A stretch of DNA of 44,660 nt from Terriglobia bacterium (GTDB taxonomy: Bacteria > Acidobacteriota > Terriglobia > Bryobacterales > Bryobacteraceae), in NCBI GenBank assembly GCA_025363475.1, contig JANYDS010000086.1:1-44660 (forward strand), given 5' to 3'. A model generated the notes under the pieces. It did not search any database. It was not told the origin of the DNA and worked only from the letters and a program-made list of their open reading frames with translations. Positions 35,763-44,660 of the stretch are shown here, piece by piece; the first letter of the stretch is position 1; each line of letters opens with the position of its first letter. The position numbers and the translations under genes are program-made.

Positions 35763-36695
35763 TTGATCGTTACTTTGACCATCAATCCGGCGATTGACCG
35801 GACCATTGCCGTCGATCGTCTTGCTTTTGACGACCGGGCATATATTCTTTCGAGTAAAGACTCACCCGGCGGGCGTGGCATTAATGCTTCGTGCGTGATC
35901 CACTCCTATGGCGGGCGCACACACGCCATAGTTCCGGCTGGCGGGGAACGCGGGGAAAAGTTTAAGGAATACATGTCCGGGTGCGGCTTCCCTGTCACAG
36001 CGATTTCGATCTGCAAGGACATGCGCCTGAATCTGACGATTACTGACCGGCACGGGCTGACGGTAAAACTGAATGAAACCGGGCCGCTTCTGGATCGCGG
36101 GGAATTACTCAAGATTGAAGCGGTCGTAGATGAGCAACTGGAGGGTGCGCAGTGGCTGATGTTGTGCGGGAGCCTGCCGCCCGGAGTGCCGTCCGATTTT
36201 TACGCAAAGCTGATCGAACGGGCGAAGTCGAGGGGTGTGAAAACGCTGCTTGATACTGACGGCGAGGCGCTTTCGCAGGGGCTGGAAGCGGGTCCGGCGG
36301 TGGTTACGCCGAATCAGCAGGAAGCAGAACGGCTGCTGAATACGGTGCTGCTGACCAAAGCGAATTCGTTGGCGGGCGCACGGCGGATTCAGGCGATGGG
36401 CGCGGAGTCTGTGGTGTTATCGCTGGGCAGCCGGGGCGGGATTGGTGTGACGGAGGAAGGGACGTGGGAGGCGATTGCTCCGCGCGTGGATGCGATTTCT
36501 CCGATAGGGTCCGGGGATGCGATGGCTGCTGCGTTGGTGTGGTCGCTCAGCAGGGGCGAGGTATTCCATGAAGCGCTGCGCTGGGGCGTGGCAGCCGGCA
36601 CCGCTTCGGCGAAATTGCCGGGGATGACATTTGCAACGCTGGAGCAGGCGCGGGAATTACGCGAGGAAGTTGATATACGCCGGGTTGATCCGTGA
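35763..36695 (+). CDS. 1-phosphofructokinase / PfkB-family sugar kinase
   Basis: A 310-residue PfkB-fold kinase. TLTINPAIDRTIAVDRL and KDSPGGRGINAS are the N-terminal signature of the 1-phosphofructokinase/tagatose-6-phosphate kinase branch. ISPIGSGDAMAAALVW is the C-terminal ATP and catalytic aspartate motif. TPNQQEAERLL lies between them. It would phosphorylate fructose 1-phosphate or a related sugar phosphate. No PTS fructose transporter is nearby, so the physiological substrate is uncertain. The start is TTG at 35763. The last codons overlap the GTG start of murJ by 4 bp. Confidence 0.85.
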   Translation: MIVTLTINPAIDRTIAVDRLAFDDRAYILSSKDSPGGRGINASCVIHSYGGRTHAIVPAGGERGEKFKEYMSGCGFPVTAISICKDMRLNLTITDRHGLTVKLNETGPLLDRGELLKIEAVVDEQLEGAQWLMLCGSLPPGVPSDFYAKLIERAKSRGVKTLLDTDGEALSQGLEAGPAVVTPNQQEAERLLNTVLLTKANSLAGARRIQAMGAESVVLSLGSRGGIGVTEEGTWEAIAPRVDAISPIGSGDAMAAALVWSLSRGEVFHEALRWGVAAGTASAKLPGMTFATLEQARELREEVDIRRVDP

Positions 36696-38341
36696 CACCG
36701 GCTGCTTCATCTGACAACAAACATCAGGAAGACCCTCCACCGCATAAACGCGGGCTGTTGCAAAACGCAGGCATTATTTCAGCGGCAGTCGCAACCAGCA
36801 GGTTGACCGGAGTGATCCGCGAGAGCATTCTGAGCTGGATGTTTGGCGCTGGTGCGACCTACGATGCGTATGTTCTGGGTTTTCGCATACCGAGTCTGGC
36901 GCGGGAGTTGTTTGCGGAAGGCGCGCTATCGTCCGCTTTCATTCCTACGTTTACTCGCTATCTGGCGACGAAGACGCCGGAAGAGACACGCGAACTTTCG
37001 AACATAACCGCTACGATGCTGGCTGTGATTACGGGCAGTGTTTGCGCGCTGGGAATGATTTTTGCTCCGGTGATTGTGGATTTGTTCGCGCCGGGTTTTC
37101 ACGCAGTGCCTGGGAAATGGGAACTAGCGGTGACGCTGGTGCGGACCATGTTTCCCTTTCTGTTGTTGTTGTCACTTTCGGCCCAGGCGCAGGGGATGCT
37201 TTATGCGACGCAGCAGTTTGGGATTCCGGCGCTGTCGTCAAGCTTCTTCAATTTCGCTTCGGTGATTGCGGGAGTGGTGCTGGGTTTCTGGCTGGGGCCG
37301 TGGCTCGGGATCACGCAAGTACGCGGTATGGCGATGGGAGTGGTGGTGGGCGGCGCGGCGCAACTGGCTTTTCAGTTGCCGAGCGTTTGGCGGGCAGGCT
37401 TCGGGTGGTCACTGCGGTGGAATCTGCAAAAAAATTTGCAGCATGAAGGTGTGCGGCATATTTTATGGCTGATGGGTCCGGCGGTGATCGGAACGGCTTC
37501 CGGGCAGATCAATAATCTGGTCAATACGAATTTCGCGGCGGGCTTACGTGATGCTTCGGGGCATGTAATGAACGGCCCGGTGAGCTGGCTTTCGTATGCC
37601 TACCGGTTTGCGGCGCTGCCGATGGGGGTGTTCGGGGTGGCAATCGCATCGGCTGCATTGCCTCGGATTTCGCGGAGTGCGGCGCAGGGGAACTTTGGGG
37701 AGTTTCGGGAGACTTTGTCGCGGTCGGTGATTATGATTCTGTTGCTGACGGTGCCTTCGTCCGTAGGTTTGGCGATTTTTGGTGAGAGCATGATTGGGAT
37801 TGTCTTTGAGCATGGGAAGTTCCTGGCGTCGGACACACATCAGACGGCGATCGCGCTGCAGTGTTATGCGGTGGGACTGGCTGGATATTCGGCGCTGAAG
37901 CTGATTGCACCGGCGTTTTATGCGCTGGGTGATGCACGGACCCCGATGCTGGTGAGTCTGGCGTCAGTGGTGGTGAACGGGGTGACGGCGTTTGTGATGG
38001 TGCGGGTGGCGGGGTTTGGCCATGCGGGCCTGGCGCTTTCGTCATCAGTGGTTTCGACGTTCAGTTCGCTGGCGTTGCTGCTCTTGTTGCGGGTGAAGAT
38101 TGGCGGGGTGGATGGGCAGGCGATTTTGGGAAGTTTCCTGAAGATTATAGTGGCGGCCGGGGTGATGGGAACGGTTTGCTGGGGAGTGCTCAGGCTGGTG
38201 CCTTCGTCCCGAATTGGCGGGGTGGCGCTGGGGGTTCCCGCAGGGATCGCGTCGTTCTATATTGTGGCGGCGGCGCTGCGGGTTCCGGAGCTCGCAGGGG
38301 CGAAGGAATCAGTGTTGAAGAGGCTGCGGGGCAGAAGCTGA
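36692..38341 (+). CDS. murJ: Lipid II flippase MurJ (MviN)
   Basis: A 549-residue polytopic membrane protein of the MOP superfamily that moves lipid II across the inner membrane for peptidoglycan synthesis. After a hydrophilic lead of about 25 residues, SAAVATSRLTGVIRESILSWMFGAGATYDAYVLGFRIPSLARELFAEGALSSAFIPTF is the hallmark first helices. LPRISRSAAQGNFGEF, PSSVGLAIFGESMIGIVFEHGKF and LIAPAFYALGDARTPMLV are further family blocks. About 14 hydrophobic segments are present. It starts with GTG at 36692 in an overlap with the kinase gene. Confidence 0.95.
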   Translation: MTPAASSDNKHQEDPPPHKRGLLQNAGIISAAVATSRLTGVIRESILSWMFGAGATYDAYVLGFRIPSLARELFAEGALSSAFIPTFTRYLATKTPEETRELSNITATMLAVITGSVCALGMIFAPVIVDLFAPGFHAVPGKWELAVTLVRTMFPFLLLLSLSAQAQGMLYATQQFGIPALSSSFFNFASVIAGVVLGFWLGPWLGITQVRGMAMGVVVGGAAQLAFQLPSVWRAGFGWSLRWNLQKNLQHEGVRHILWLMGPAVIGTASGQINNLVNTNFAAGLRDASGHVMNGPVSWLSYAYRFAALPMGVFGVAIASAALPRISRSAAQGNFGEFRETLSRSVIMILLLTVPSSVGLAIFGESMIGIVFEHGKFLASDTHQTAIALQCYAVGLAGYSALKLIAPAFYALGDARTPMLVSLASVVVNGVTAFVMVRVAGFGHAGLALSSSVVSTFSSLALLLLLRVKIGGVDGQAILGSFLKIIVAAGVMGTVCWGVLRLVPSSRIGGVALGVPAGIASFYIVAAALRVPELAGAKESVLKRLRGRS

Positions 38342-38371
38342 CCGGCGCGGTTTGTTAAACTCAAACTCGCC

Positions 38372-39103
38372 ATGCTTCCTGATATTCAACACGCCGTACG
38401 GTTACAGATTCTTGATGACCGTTGTATGGTGCTGACGAAAGAAATCGCGGCGCTGCCGAAGCATATTGCCGAAATTGAAAAGAAGCTGGAGGCTGGTCAC
38501 CGCCGGCTGGAGCTGGACCGCGCGGCACTGACGGTGAACCTGAAAGACCGGAAGCGTCTGGAAGGCGAGATTGTCGCCAATGAGGCTAAGATCTCAAAAC
38601 TGAAAACGCAGATGATGGATGCGAAGACGAACGATCAATATCGGGCGTTCCAGCATGAAATCGATTTTTGTACCTCTGAGATTGGCAAGCATGAGGAACG
38701 GATTCTGGTTTTGATGACCGAATCTGACCCGCTGGATAAAGCTGTGAAGGCGGCTGAGGTTTCTCTGGCTGCTGAAAAAAAACAGGTCGAGGCGGGGAAG
38801 GCCAGTGCGCGTGAGCGTTCTACGGCTGACAAGGCTGAGATTGACGGCTTGATGGCGGAACGCTCCGGCATTGTCAGAGAGATGACGCCGAAGATTGCTT
38901 CGGAATATGAACGGATTCGCAAAGGTCGGCTGGGTGTCGCTATTGCGGAAGTGGTTCAGGGGCGCTGTTCGAAGTGCAATATCCAGCTGCGGCCGCAGTT
39001 TCTGCAGGATGTTAAACGAGGCGATGCGGTGCTGGTTTGCGAGAGCTGTAAACGGATGCTGTTCTGGAATCCGCCGGTGGCTGTTGCTGATCTCGCCGGC
39101 TGA
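38372..39103 (+). CDS. Coiled-coil protein with C4 zinc ribbon (COG1579 type)
   Basis: A 243-residue cytoplasmic protein. Residues 1-180 are a long two-part coiled coil rich in Lys, Glu and Ala (for example KKLEAGHRRLELDRAALTVNLKDRKRLEGEI). The end, GRCSKCNIQLRPQFLQDVKRGDAVLVCESCKRMLFW, is a CxxC-CxxC zinc ribbon. Members are widespread and have been linked to nucleic-acid or protein complex assembly; the function here is not known. The ATG is at 38372, 30 bp after murJ. ftsK follows after 77 bp. Confidence 0.88.
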   Translation: MLPDIQHAVRLQILDDRCMVLTKEIAALPKHIAEIEKKLEAGHRRLELDRAALTVNLKDRKRLEGEIVANEAKISKLKTQMMDAKTNDQYRAFQHEIDFCTSEIGKHEERILVLMTESDPLDKAVKAAEVSLAAEKKQVEAGKASARERSTADKAEIDGLMAERSGIVREMTPKIASEYERIRKGRLGVAIAEVVQGRCSKCNIQLRPQFLQDVKRGDAVLVCESCKRMLFWNPPVAVADLAG

Positions 39104-39180
39104 GTCTTTCGCCACATTTTCTCCCGCCCCCGGCTTTTCTGCCATACTAAGAATGCTCCAGCTTCTTCTGCCGCCAGCGG

Positions 39181-41580
39181 ATGAGGCTATTTACACCGAC
39201 TGCGTCCGAACGCCTCAATGAGGTGACGGGACTACTATTTCTTGCCACAGGGCTTTTGCTCCTGCTGAGCTTCGCTTCCTTCCAACCGGTTGATCCCTCA
39301 TGGGATACGGTTGCCGGGGTGGCACACACGCGGAATCTGATTGGGCCGGTTGGGGCTTATGTTGCCGATCTCGCACTTCAGGCGCTGGGCCTTGCTGCGT
39401 TCGTCCTGCCCCTGCTGGTTTTTGCTCTGGGATGGAAATGGGTGCGTTCGGAAGCCATCGCGGCTCCGGGGATCAAGCTCTTTGGGAGCCTGATGCTGGT
39501 GATTTCGTCGTGCGGAACTGCGGCTTTGCTGCCCGACTGGCGGCTTTTTGATCACACGATCATGCCAGGCGGCGCGGCCGGATTCCTGCTGGCTGACGTG
39601 CTGAAGCATTCGCTCAATCTGGCTGGCGCGGCGGTGGTGCTGGCGACGACACTGCTGGTATCGATTTATCTGGTTTCGAGTTTTACGCTGGCAAAGTTCG
39701 ATGGCTGGCTGGCTCCTTTCTATGCGGTGATTGCACAGATTCTGGAGAACTGGCGTCGCTCACGTGAAGAACGGCGCGAAGCTGTGTTGCGGAAGCGGGA
39801 AGAAAAGCGCATGGCGCAGGAACAGGTGCGATATGAGAATGCTACGGCCCTGCTGCCCCCGCCGCCTGCTGATCCGAACGAGGCTGTGAAGCCGCGCCGG
39901 CGTGTCCCCTCCGCCGTTGAAGAAGAGACTCTGCCGTGGGATGATCCCATTCCTGCTGTCTTTGTGGAAACAGAAGACGGGGCGACATCACTCGACGAGA
40001 TTCCGATCTGCCAGCTGGCGGATGAGCCTGTGCCTGCTCGCAATGTGGTGGAATTTCCCTTCAGTGCGCCGGTAAAGCGCGAGGCGGTGAAGCATTCGGC
40101 GGTTTACCGGTTGCCCTCGACAGAGCTGCTGAATGAGATTCCCTTGCGGTCGGCCTTCGATGAACAGGAACTAAAGAATACGGCTGCGGCGATTAAGACC
40201 AAGTTCGAAGAATTCAATGTCTTCGGGTCAGTGGTACAGATCAATCCGGGGCCGGTGGTGACCACGTTTGAATTCAAGCCGGAGGCGGGGATTAAGTACA
40301 GCCGGATCACCAATCTGGTGGAAGATCTGTGTCTGGGTCTGCAGGCGGAATCGATTTTGATTGAGCGGATTCCGGGTAAGCCTACCGTCGGAATAGAGGT
40401 TCCGAATGTGCGGCGGGAAGTGATTAGTCTGCGCGCGGTTATTGAGTCCGATGAGTTCCAGACGTCGAGTTCGCAGTTAACGATTTCGATGGGAAAAGAC
40501 ATCAACGGGCGCATCAAGGTGGCGGCGCTTGATTCGATGCCCCATGCCCTGATTGCGGGCTCGACGGGGTCAGGCAAGTCCGTGATGATCAATTCCCTGA
40601 TCATGTCGATTTTGTATAAATCGACGCCGGATGAAGTGCGGATGATCATGGTGGATCCGAAGCGGGTGGAACTGGGGATGTATGAAGGGATTCCCCATCT
40701 GCTCACGCCGGTGATTACTGATCCCAAAAAAGCTACCAATGCGCTGAAGAACGCCGTGCTGGAGATGGAGCGGCGGCTGCGGTTGCTGGCGGAGCAGGGC
40801 GCGCGGAATATTGATCAGTACAACAAGAAGATCCGGAAGTTGCAGGAGGAACCACGGAGTCTGTTTGATGAGGATGCGGAGCCGGTTGAGGAATTGAAGC
40901 CGCTGCCTTACATCCTGATTCTGATTGATGAACTGGCGGATCTGATGATTCTGGAAGGCCGGAATGTGGAGGAATCCGTGACGCGGCTGGCACAGATGGC
41001 GCGCGCGGTGGGAATGCATCTGGTGCTGGCGACACAGCGGCCCAGCGTGGACGTGATTACCGGGATCATTAAAGCCAACTTTCCGGCGCGGATTAGTTTC
41101 CGCGTGGCGACACGTGTCGACAGCCGTACGATTCTGGACGGCATGGGTGCGGAACATTTGCTGGGCAAGGGCGACATGCTCTATTTGCCGCCGGGGTCGT
41201 CGCGGTTTACGCGGGTCCATGGGGCGTTTGTTACGGAGACGGAAATTAACGGCGTGGTGGAGTTCTGGAAGGCGCAGGCCAAGCCGGAATATGATCATGC
41301 GTTCCTGGTGGCGCCTCCGACGGATGATGGGGAATCGGAAGCGGAAGATGGGTCGCTGGCCGAGCAGGACGCTCTGTACGAAGAGGCTTTGCGGGTGGTG
41401 ATGGAGATGGGGAAAGCGTCAACATCCACCTTGCAGCGACGGCTGCGGCTGGGCTATGGGCGCGCGGCGCGGATTCTGGATATGATGCACAGGGATGGCA
41501 TTATCGGGCCGCCGGATGGCAGCAAGCCGCGGGAAGTGTTGAAGCGGCCGGAGTGGCTTCGCGAAGTGGACCACGTATAG
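39181..41580 (+). CDS. ftsK: DNA translocase FtsK/SpoIIIE
   Basis: A 799-residue motor that pumps the chromosome terminus through the closing septum. The first 180 residues hold about four membrane segments. A short Pro/Glu-rich linker follows, shorter than in E. coli. The alpha-beta motor shows NPGPVVTTFEFKPEAGIKYSRI, IAGSTGSGKSVMIN (Walker A), YILILIDELADLM (Walker B) and ATQRPSVDVITGIIKANFPARISF. The last 70 residues (LYEEALRVVMEMGKASTSTLQRRLRLGYGRAARILDMM) are the winged-helix gamma domain that reads KOPS sites and contacts XerD. The ATG is at 39181. Confidence 0.97.
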   Translation: MRLFTPTASERLNEVTGLLFLATGLLLLLSFASFQPVDPSWDTVAGVAHTRNLIGPVGAYVADLALQALGLAAFVLPLLVFALGWKWVRSEAIAAPGIKLFGSLMLVISSCGTAALLPDWRLFDHTIMPGGAAGFLLADVLKHSLNLAGAAVVLATTLLVSIYLVSSFTLAKFDGWLAPFYAVIAQILENWRRSREERREAVLRKREEKRMAQEQVRYENATALLPPPPADPNEAVKPRRRVPSAVEEETLPWDDPIPAVFVETEDGATSLDEIPICQLADEPVPARNVVEFPFSAPVKREAVKHSAVYRLPSTELLNEIPLRSAFDEQELKNTAAAIKTKFEEFNVFGSVVQINPGPVVTTFEFKPEAGIKYSRITNLVEDLCLGLQAESILIERIPGKPTVGIEVPNVRREVISLRAVIESDEFQTSSSQLTISMGKDINGRIKVAALDSMPHALIAGSTGSGKSVMINSLIMSILYKSTPDEVRMIMVDPKRVELGMYEGIPHLLTPVITDPKKATNALKNAVLEMERRLRLLAEQGARNIDQYNKKIRKLQEEPRSLFDEDAEPVEELKPLPYILILIDELADLMILEGRNVEESVTRLAQMARAVGMHLVLATQRPSVDVITGIIKANFPARISFRVATRVDSRTILDGMGAEHLLGKGDMLYLPPGSSRFTRVHGAFVTETEINGVVEFWKAQAKPEYDHAFLVAPPTDDGESEAEDGSLAEQDALYEEALRVVMEMGKASTSTLQRRLRLGYGRAARILDMMHRDGIIGPPDGSKPREVLKRPEWLREVDHV

Positions 41581-41638
41581 CCGGTTAGTATCGGGATATA
41601 TAGACACGAAGCACGGCCTGTCGTACTGTCGGGGTAGT

Positions 41639-42028
41639 TTGAGAAAAATCATTTCTCTGCTGACTCTGGCCGTCGCTATGGCGGGGCTGAGTTACGCAGC
41701 AACGGTCGCCGGACCGGCTCCGAAAGTCCAGCAGGACTCTCAGATTCAACACAGTATTGAAACGAAGTTCGCGAAGTCGAAGATCAATGCTGAACACTTT
41801 ATTGTCAATGTTCATGCAGGGGTTGCGACGATCGAAGGCAAGACCGGAGTGATCCAGCACAAAGGCGTGGCTACGCGGCTGGCCAAGTCAGGCGGGGCGT
41901 CGTCGGTTAAGAACCATATACAGGTATCAGAAGAAGCCAAAGCGAAGGCCAGGGCGCGTTTGACAGGGAAGCAGGGCCAGACTGAGGTGGCCCGGGCAAT
42001 GGTCTTGCCGCGGGCCGGTATTAAATAG
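41639..42028 (+). CDS. Exported BON-domain-like protein
   Basis: A 129-residue protein with a signal peptide (IISLLTLAVAMAGLSYA). Residues about 35-95 fit a single BON domain: IQHSIETKFAKSKINAEHFIVNVHAGVATIEGKTG and SSVKNHIQVSEEAK, the alpha-beta pattern that binds phospholipid or attaches to the envelope. The C-terminus is basic (AKARARLTGKQGQ). The start is TTG at 41639; no clear ribosome site is seen. It follows ftsK after 58 bp and could share its transcript. Function unknown. Confidence 0.75.
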   Translation: MRKIISLLTLAVAMAGLSYAATVAGPAPKVQQDSQIQHSIETKFAKSKINAEHFIVNVHAGVATIEGKTGVIQHKGVATRLAKSGGASSVKNHIQVSEEAKAKARARLTGKQGQTEVARAMVLPRAGIK

Positions 42029-42069
42029 ACGCAGTATGGCGGTTACGACCACTCATTAGCCAACCACTA

Positions 42070-43608
42070 TTAGCCTTCGACGACAGCCAGCAATTGTCTG
42101 GCGATGGCGTCCATGGATTGGGCCTGCGCCGCCAGTTCTTCGCTGGCGGCGGCGCTTTCCTGTGAGCTGGCGGCATTCCGCTGGGTTACCAGATCCACTT
42201 CGTGAATCGCGTGGGAGACCAGTTCCACTCCCCGCGCCTGTTCCCCACTAGCCGTTTCGACGTTGTCGACAAGTATCTTTACCCGTGCCGCACTTTCGGT
42301 GATGGCGCGGATGACGACTGCGACCTGCTCAAGTTTCGGGCTGCCGGCGGCAGCGTTGGCGATGGATTCCTCAATCAAAGTCGCTGTATCTTTTGCCGCC
42401 TGGGCAGACCGCTGAGCGAGACTGCGGACCTCATCCGCTACTACGGCAAAGCCTGCACCGGCGGCACCGGCGCGGGCCGCCTCAACGGCAGCATTCAAAG
42501 CCAGGATATTGGTCTGAAAGGCAATTTCATCAATCACTTTAATGATGCGGGCAATGCGGTCGCTCGAAGCTTTGATGTCGTTCATCGAAATAACCATCTC
42601 AGTCAGAGCGATATTGCCGTCACGAACACGGTGCTCGACTTTCCCCATCTCCTCAGCAGCCGAGGCGGAGTTTTCAGCGTTCCTGCGGGTGGTGGCGGCA
42701 ATCTCTTCACTGGCTGCGGCGGTCTCTTCGAGTGAGGCCGCCTGCTGCGCCGCGCCCTGGGCCAGAGACTGGCTGGAAGCGGATATCTGAGCCACCGCGC
42801 TGGTGACCTGGGCCGTATTCTTCGACAAGCCATGAACCAGCATCCGCAGCCTGTTGCTGATGCGGGCCACAAAGAACCACACGGCCAGACCGGTGCAAAG
42901 GGACAAAGGTAACAGCCAGAGAGCAGCCTGGCTCATGCCCGCCCGGACCTGGTCATCCACACGGTCCAGTTTGGCGCGCAACAGGAACATCCCATGGCGG
43001 TCTCCGGTATGCCAGCCTTCCATGCGGAAGCCCAGCATGTCCCTGCCGTCCTTCCCTGGGCTGCCAGCCGGTTCGCCATGACAAAGCAGGCAGTCTGAAC
43101 TCAACAGGATGGGTCTGGCATAAACAGCCTCATTCGCTTTTTCATCAACCTCGAAAAACTCAGCAAGGCGATCGGTTTCAATGAATCGCAGGATGCGCTC
43201 CTCGTCCGGTCGCGGGGAGTTCTTTGGGTTGCGCGGGTTGTGCGCAGGAACACGGAACTCATAGTTTTCCTTCTTCGCGACATCGGCCATGTAATCCCAT
43301 GCAGCCGCAACGGGAATGGTCTTATAGATATTCGAGAGTCTGAAATCGCTCACCCGCCCGGCGTCCGCTTTAAGGGCTGCGTCATCGAACATTCGGGAAT
43401 CGCGCATGTTCGAAACGGAACGGCGGACATTCTCGGCACCGATGACAATTGCGCGCATGGAATTCCGCGTCATCTCAATACCCTGATTTCGAATCACTGA
43501 CCTCTGGATCACCAGCCCGGCGGCAGCAGTTGCAAAAACCGAACCAACAGCGACAATGACGATCTTCGTTCCCAGGACCATAACTTTTCTTAAGCTCCAG
43601 TGCGTCAC
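42070..43608 (-). CDS. Methyl-accepting chemotaxis protein with c-type haem sensor domain
   Basis: A protein of about 512 residues. After an N-terminal membrane helix ([22 protein letters not shown]) comes a periplasmic DUF3365/Tll0287-like domain with SSDCLLCHG, a CxxCH motif for covalently bound haem c. A second helix ([22 protein letters not shown]) leads to the cytoplasmic coiled coil. Its tip [49 protein letters not shown] binds CheA and CheW. It would sense redox state or a gas through haem. I favour GTG at 43608 with GGAG upstream; ATG at 43581 and an extension to 43665 are alternatives. No other chemotaxis gene is near. Confidence 0.9.
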   Translation of the reverse strand: MTHWSLRKVMVLGTKIVIVAVGSVFATAAAGLVIQRSVIRNQGIEMTRNSMRAIVIGAENVRRSVSNMRDSRMFDDAALKADAGRVSDFRLSNIYKTIPVAAAWDYMADVAKKENYEFRVPAHNPRNPKNSPRPDEERILRFIETDRLAEFFEVDEKANEAVYARPILLSSDCLLCHGEPAGSPGKDGRDMLGFRMEGWHTGDRHGMFLLRAKLDRVDDQVRAGMSQAALWLLPLSLCTGLAVWFFVARISNRLRMLVHGLSKNTAQVTSAVAQISASSQSLAQGAAQQAASLEETAAASEEIAATTRRNAENSASAAEEMGKVEHRVRDGNIALTEMVISMNDIKASSDRIARIIKVIDEIAFQTNILALNAAVEAARAGAAGAGFAVVADEVRSLAQRSAQAAKDTATLIEESIANAAAGSPKLEQVAVVIRAITESAARVKILVDNVETASGEQARGVELVSHAIHEVDLVTQRNAASSQESAAASEELAAQAQSMDAIARQLLAVVEG

Positions 43609-43838
43609 GCTCACTGACTCCACTGGATGAACTATCGACTGATTGCAAGTGAACCTGTACGGCAACTCCCGTTGTTAAAACAGATCTTTTAAGGGTAAAC
43701 GGATCAATAAAACCAGGGCTTCCACGGATGAACCTCTCTTCCCGGGAGGGCGTGGTTAGGGGGTTTATAAGTCTTTCGTAAGGTTACTTGTTACAGTTAC
43801 TTAATGTTTTCTTGTATTTTTCATTACGAAAAACACCG

Positions 43839-43865
43839 TTGACACTGACTTGTCAATTGTATAAA
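43839..43865 (+). promoter_or_regulatory. Promoter and TGACA-N6-TGTCA operator of the TonB receptor gene
   Basis: TTGACA at 43839-43844 and TATAAA at 43860-43865, 15 bp apart, resemble sigma-70 hexamers. TGACA (43840-43844) and its complement TGTCA (43851-43855) form a palindrome that overlaps the -35, where a repressor could block polymerase. The predicted leader is about 80 bases. Confidence 0.5.
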
Positions 43866-43950
43866 TTCATCCCAAGTGTTAGGGGTTTCACCGTAGGAAG
43901 ACTCACGTCCACCGGGAACTTTCCTTCCAAATCATCAGGAGAAAGAATAC

Positions 43951-44660
43951 ATGAATCGTGGGATATTCGCGTGCATGTTCGCAGGCGTGGCGCTGTTTGT
44001 ACTGGCACCATCGCAGGCATCAGCACAGAGCACAATCCAAGGGGTAGTAAAAGACAGTTCGGGTGCGGTTATGCCCAATGTCACAGTAACGGCAACGAGC
44101 CCGGCACTCATTGAGGGTTCACGTACGGCAACAACCAACGGCGAAGGCCGGTTCGACATTATTGATGTTCGTCCCGGAACCTACGCAATTAAATTTGTGG
44201 CGAACGGGTTTCAGACACAACAGCGCCAGGGCGTTGAGGTTCTCTCCAACACGACTGCCACAATCAATGCGGACCTGACTGTGGGTTCGACCGGTGAGAC
44301 AATCTCAGTGGAAGCGGTTGGAGCGGTTGTCGATACCGAAAACGCGGCCAATCATCAGGTTCTGACGCGTGAGCTGGTGGATTCGATCCCGGCACCGCGC
44401 AACATGCAGGCGCTCGGCGGTTTGACGCCTGGCATCACACTGCGCAATGGCGCGGGCGCAAACCCTGACGTTGGTGGTTCCCAGCAGATGGAACAGACCT
44501 ACATCACGGGCCACGGCAGCAACGCCAACCAGACCACGGTGCTGCTTGATGGTATGAACATCAACACCAATTATCTGGACGGGACGATTCAGAATTATGT
44601 CGACAATGGCATTGTTCAGGAAGCGACTTATCAGACGAGCGGCGTCAGTGCCGAATATTC
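43951..44660 (+). CDS. TonB-dependent receptor with carboxypeptidase-regulatory domain (Oar-like), partial
   Basis: The first 236 residues of a large outer-membrane protein cut by the window end. A signal peptide (MNRGIFACMFAGVALFVLAPSQASA) is followed by a CarboxypepD_reg beta-sandwich (IQGVVKDSSGAVMPNVTVTATS, TNGEGRFDIIDVRPGTYAIKFVANGF). The plug domain begins near residue 110 (LDGMNINTNYLDG, YQTSGVSAEY). This layout, without a classical TonB box, is abundant in Acidobacteriota, where it probably imports sugars or peptides. The ATG at 43951 has an AGGAGAAAG ribosome site. The remainder, usually about 800-1000 residues, lies outside. Confidence 0.93.
   Translation, partial: MNRGIFACMFAGVALFVLAPSQASAQSTIQGVVKDSSGAVMPNVTVTATSPALIEGSRTATTNGEGRFDIIDVRPGTYAIKFVANGFQTQQRQGVEVLSNTTATINADLTVGSTGETISVEAVGAVVDTENAANHQVLTRELVDSIPAPRNMQALGGLTPGITLRNGAGANPDVGGSQQMEQTYITGHGSNANQTTVLLDGMNINTNYLDGTIQNYVDNGIVQEATYQTSGVSAEY

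Overview
The window looks like the origin-proximal chromosome of an Acidobacteriota bacterium, most likely of the Solibacter/Bryobacter type. This is inferred from gene content, not from a search. The content includes a large Oar-like TonB receptor with a carboxypeptidase-regulatory domain, S46 and M28 exopeptidases, an Hfq-like protein with a basic N-terminal extension, a compact ImuA/ImuB pair and IS21-type debris. Coding density is high, with many GTG and TTG starts and many 1-4 bp stop/start overlaps.

Left part (1-11.5 kb): a REP-associated tyrosine transposase sits between two direct copies of a palindromic REP-like element. Next come a phage terminase large subunit split by one in-frame stop, the imuA-imuB mutasome pair, a HepT/MntA toxin-antitoxin pair, a PLP-dependent threonine/serine dehydratase with a membrane glycosyltransferase, infA, a UDP-GlcNAc 2-epimerase, and an unusual ClpB-type AAA+ protein fused to a response-regulator receiver domain. 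An initiator tRNA and the orphan end of an IS21-type element follow.

Replication core (11.6-26.9 kb): on the minus strand lie dnaA, dnaN, gyrB and hfq, with recF absent from its common place. The dnaA-dnaN gap holds a perfect DnaA box, a degenerate box and an AT-rich stretch. To the right are a cupin, a beta-propeller protein, tRNA-Gly directly before a cysH-cysC-PHP sulfate assimilation operon, tRNA-Arg, purD and mnmG-parA-parB. A perfect parS site is written into the last codons of mnmG.

Right part (26.9-44.7 kb): an M20 peptidase gene broken by two compensating frameshifts, a small MerR regulator, an ogt/ada-alkA alkylation repair pair, a BrnT-type toxin with an XRE-type antitoxin, a divergent M28/S46 peptidase pair followed by a carbonic anhydrase, a DMT exporter, a 1-phosphofructokinase-murJ pair, a C4 zinc-ribbon coiled-coil protein, ftsK, a BON-domain protein, a haem-binding chemoreceptor, and the start of a TonB-dependent receptor cut by the window end.

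The most unusual items are the ClpB-D2/receiver fusion, the parS site inside mnmG, the triplicated hairpin that forms the end of hfq and also a terminator for the facing gene, an initiator tRNA with a U1:A72 pair, the PHP phosphatase coupled to cysHC (a likely pAp-recycling enzyme), and several sharply spaced, probably near-leaderless promoters. I saw no CRISPR array, no complete prophage and no rRNA operon.
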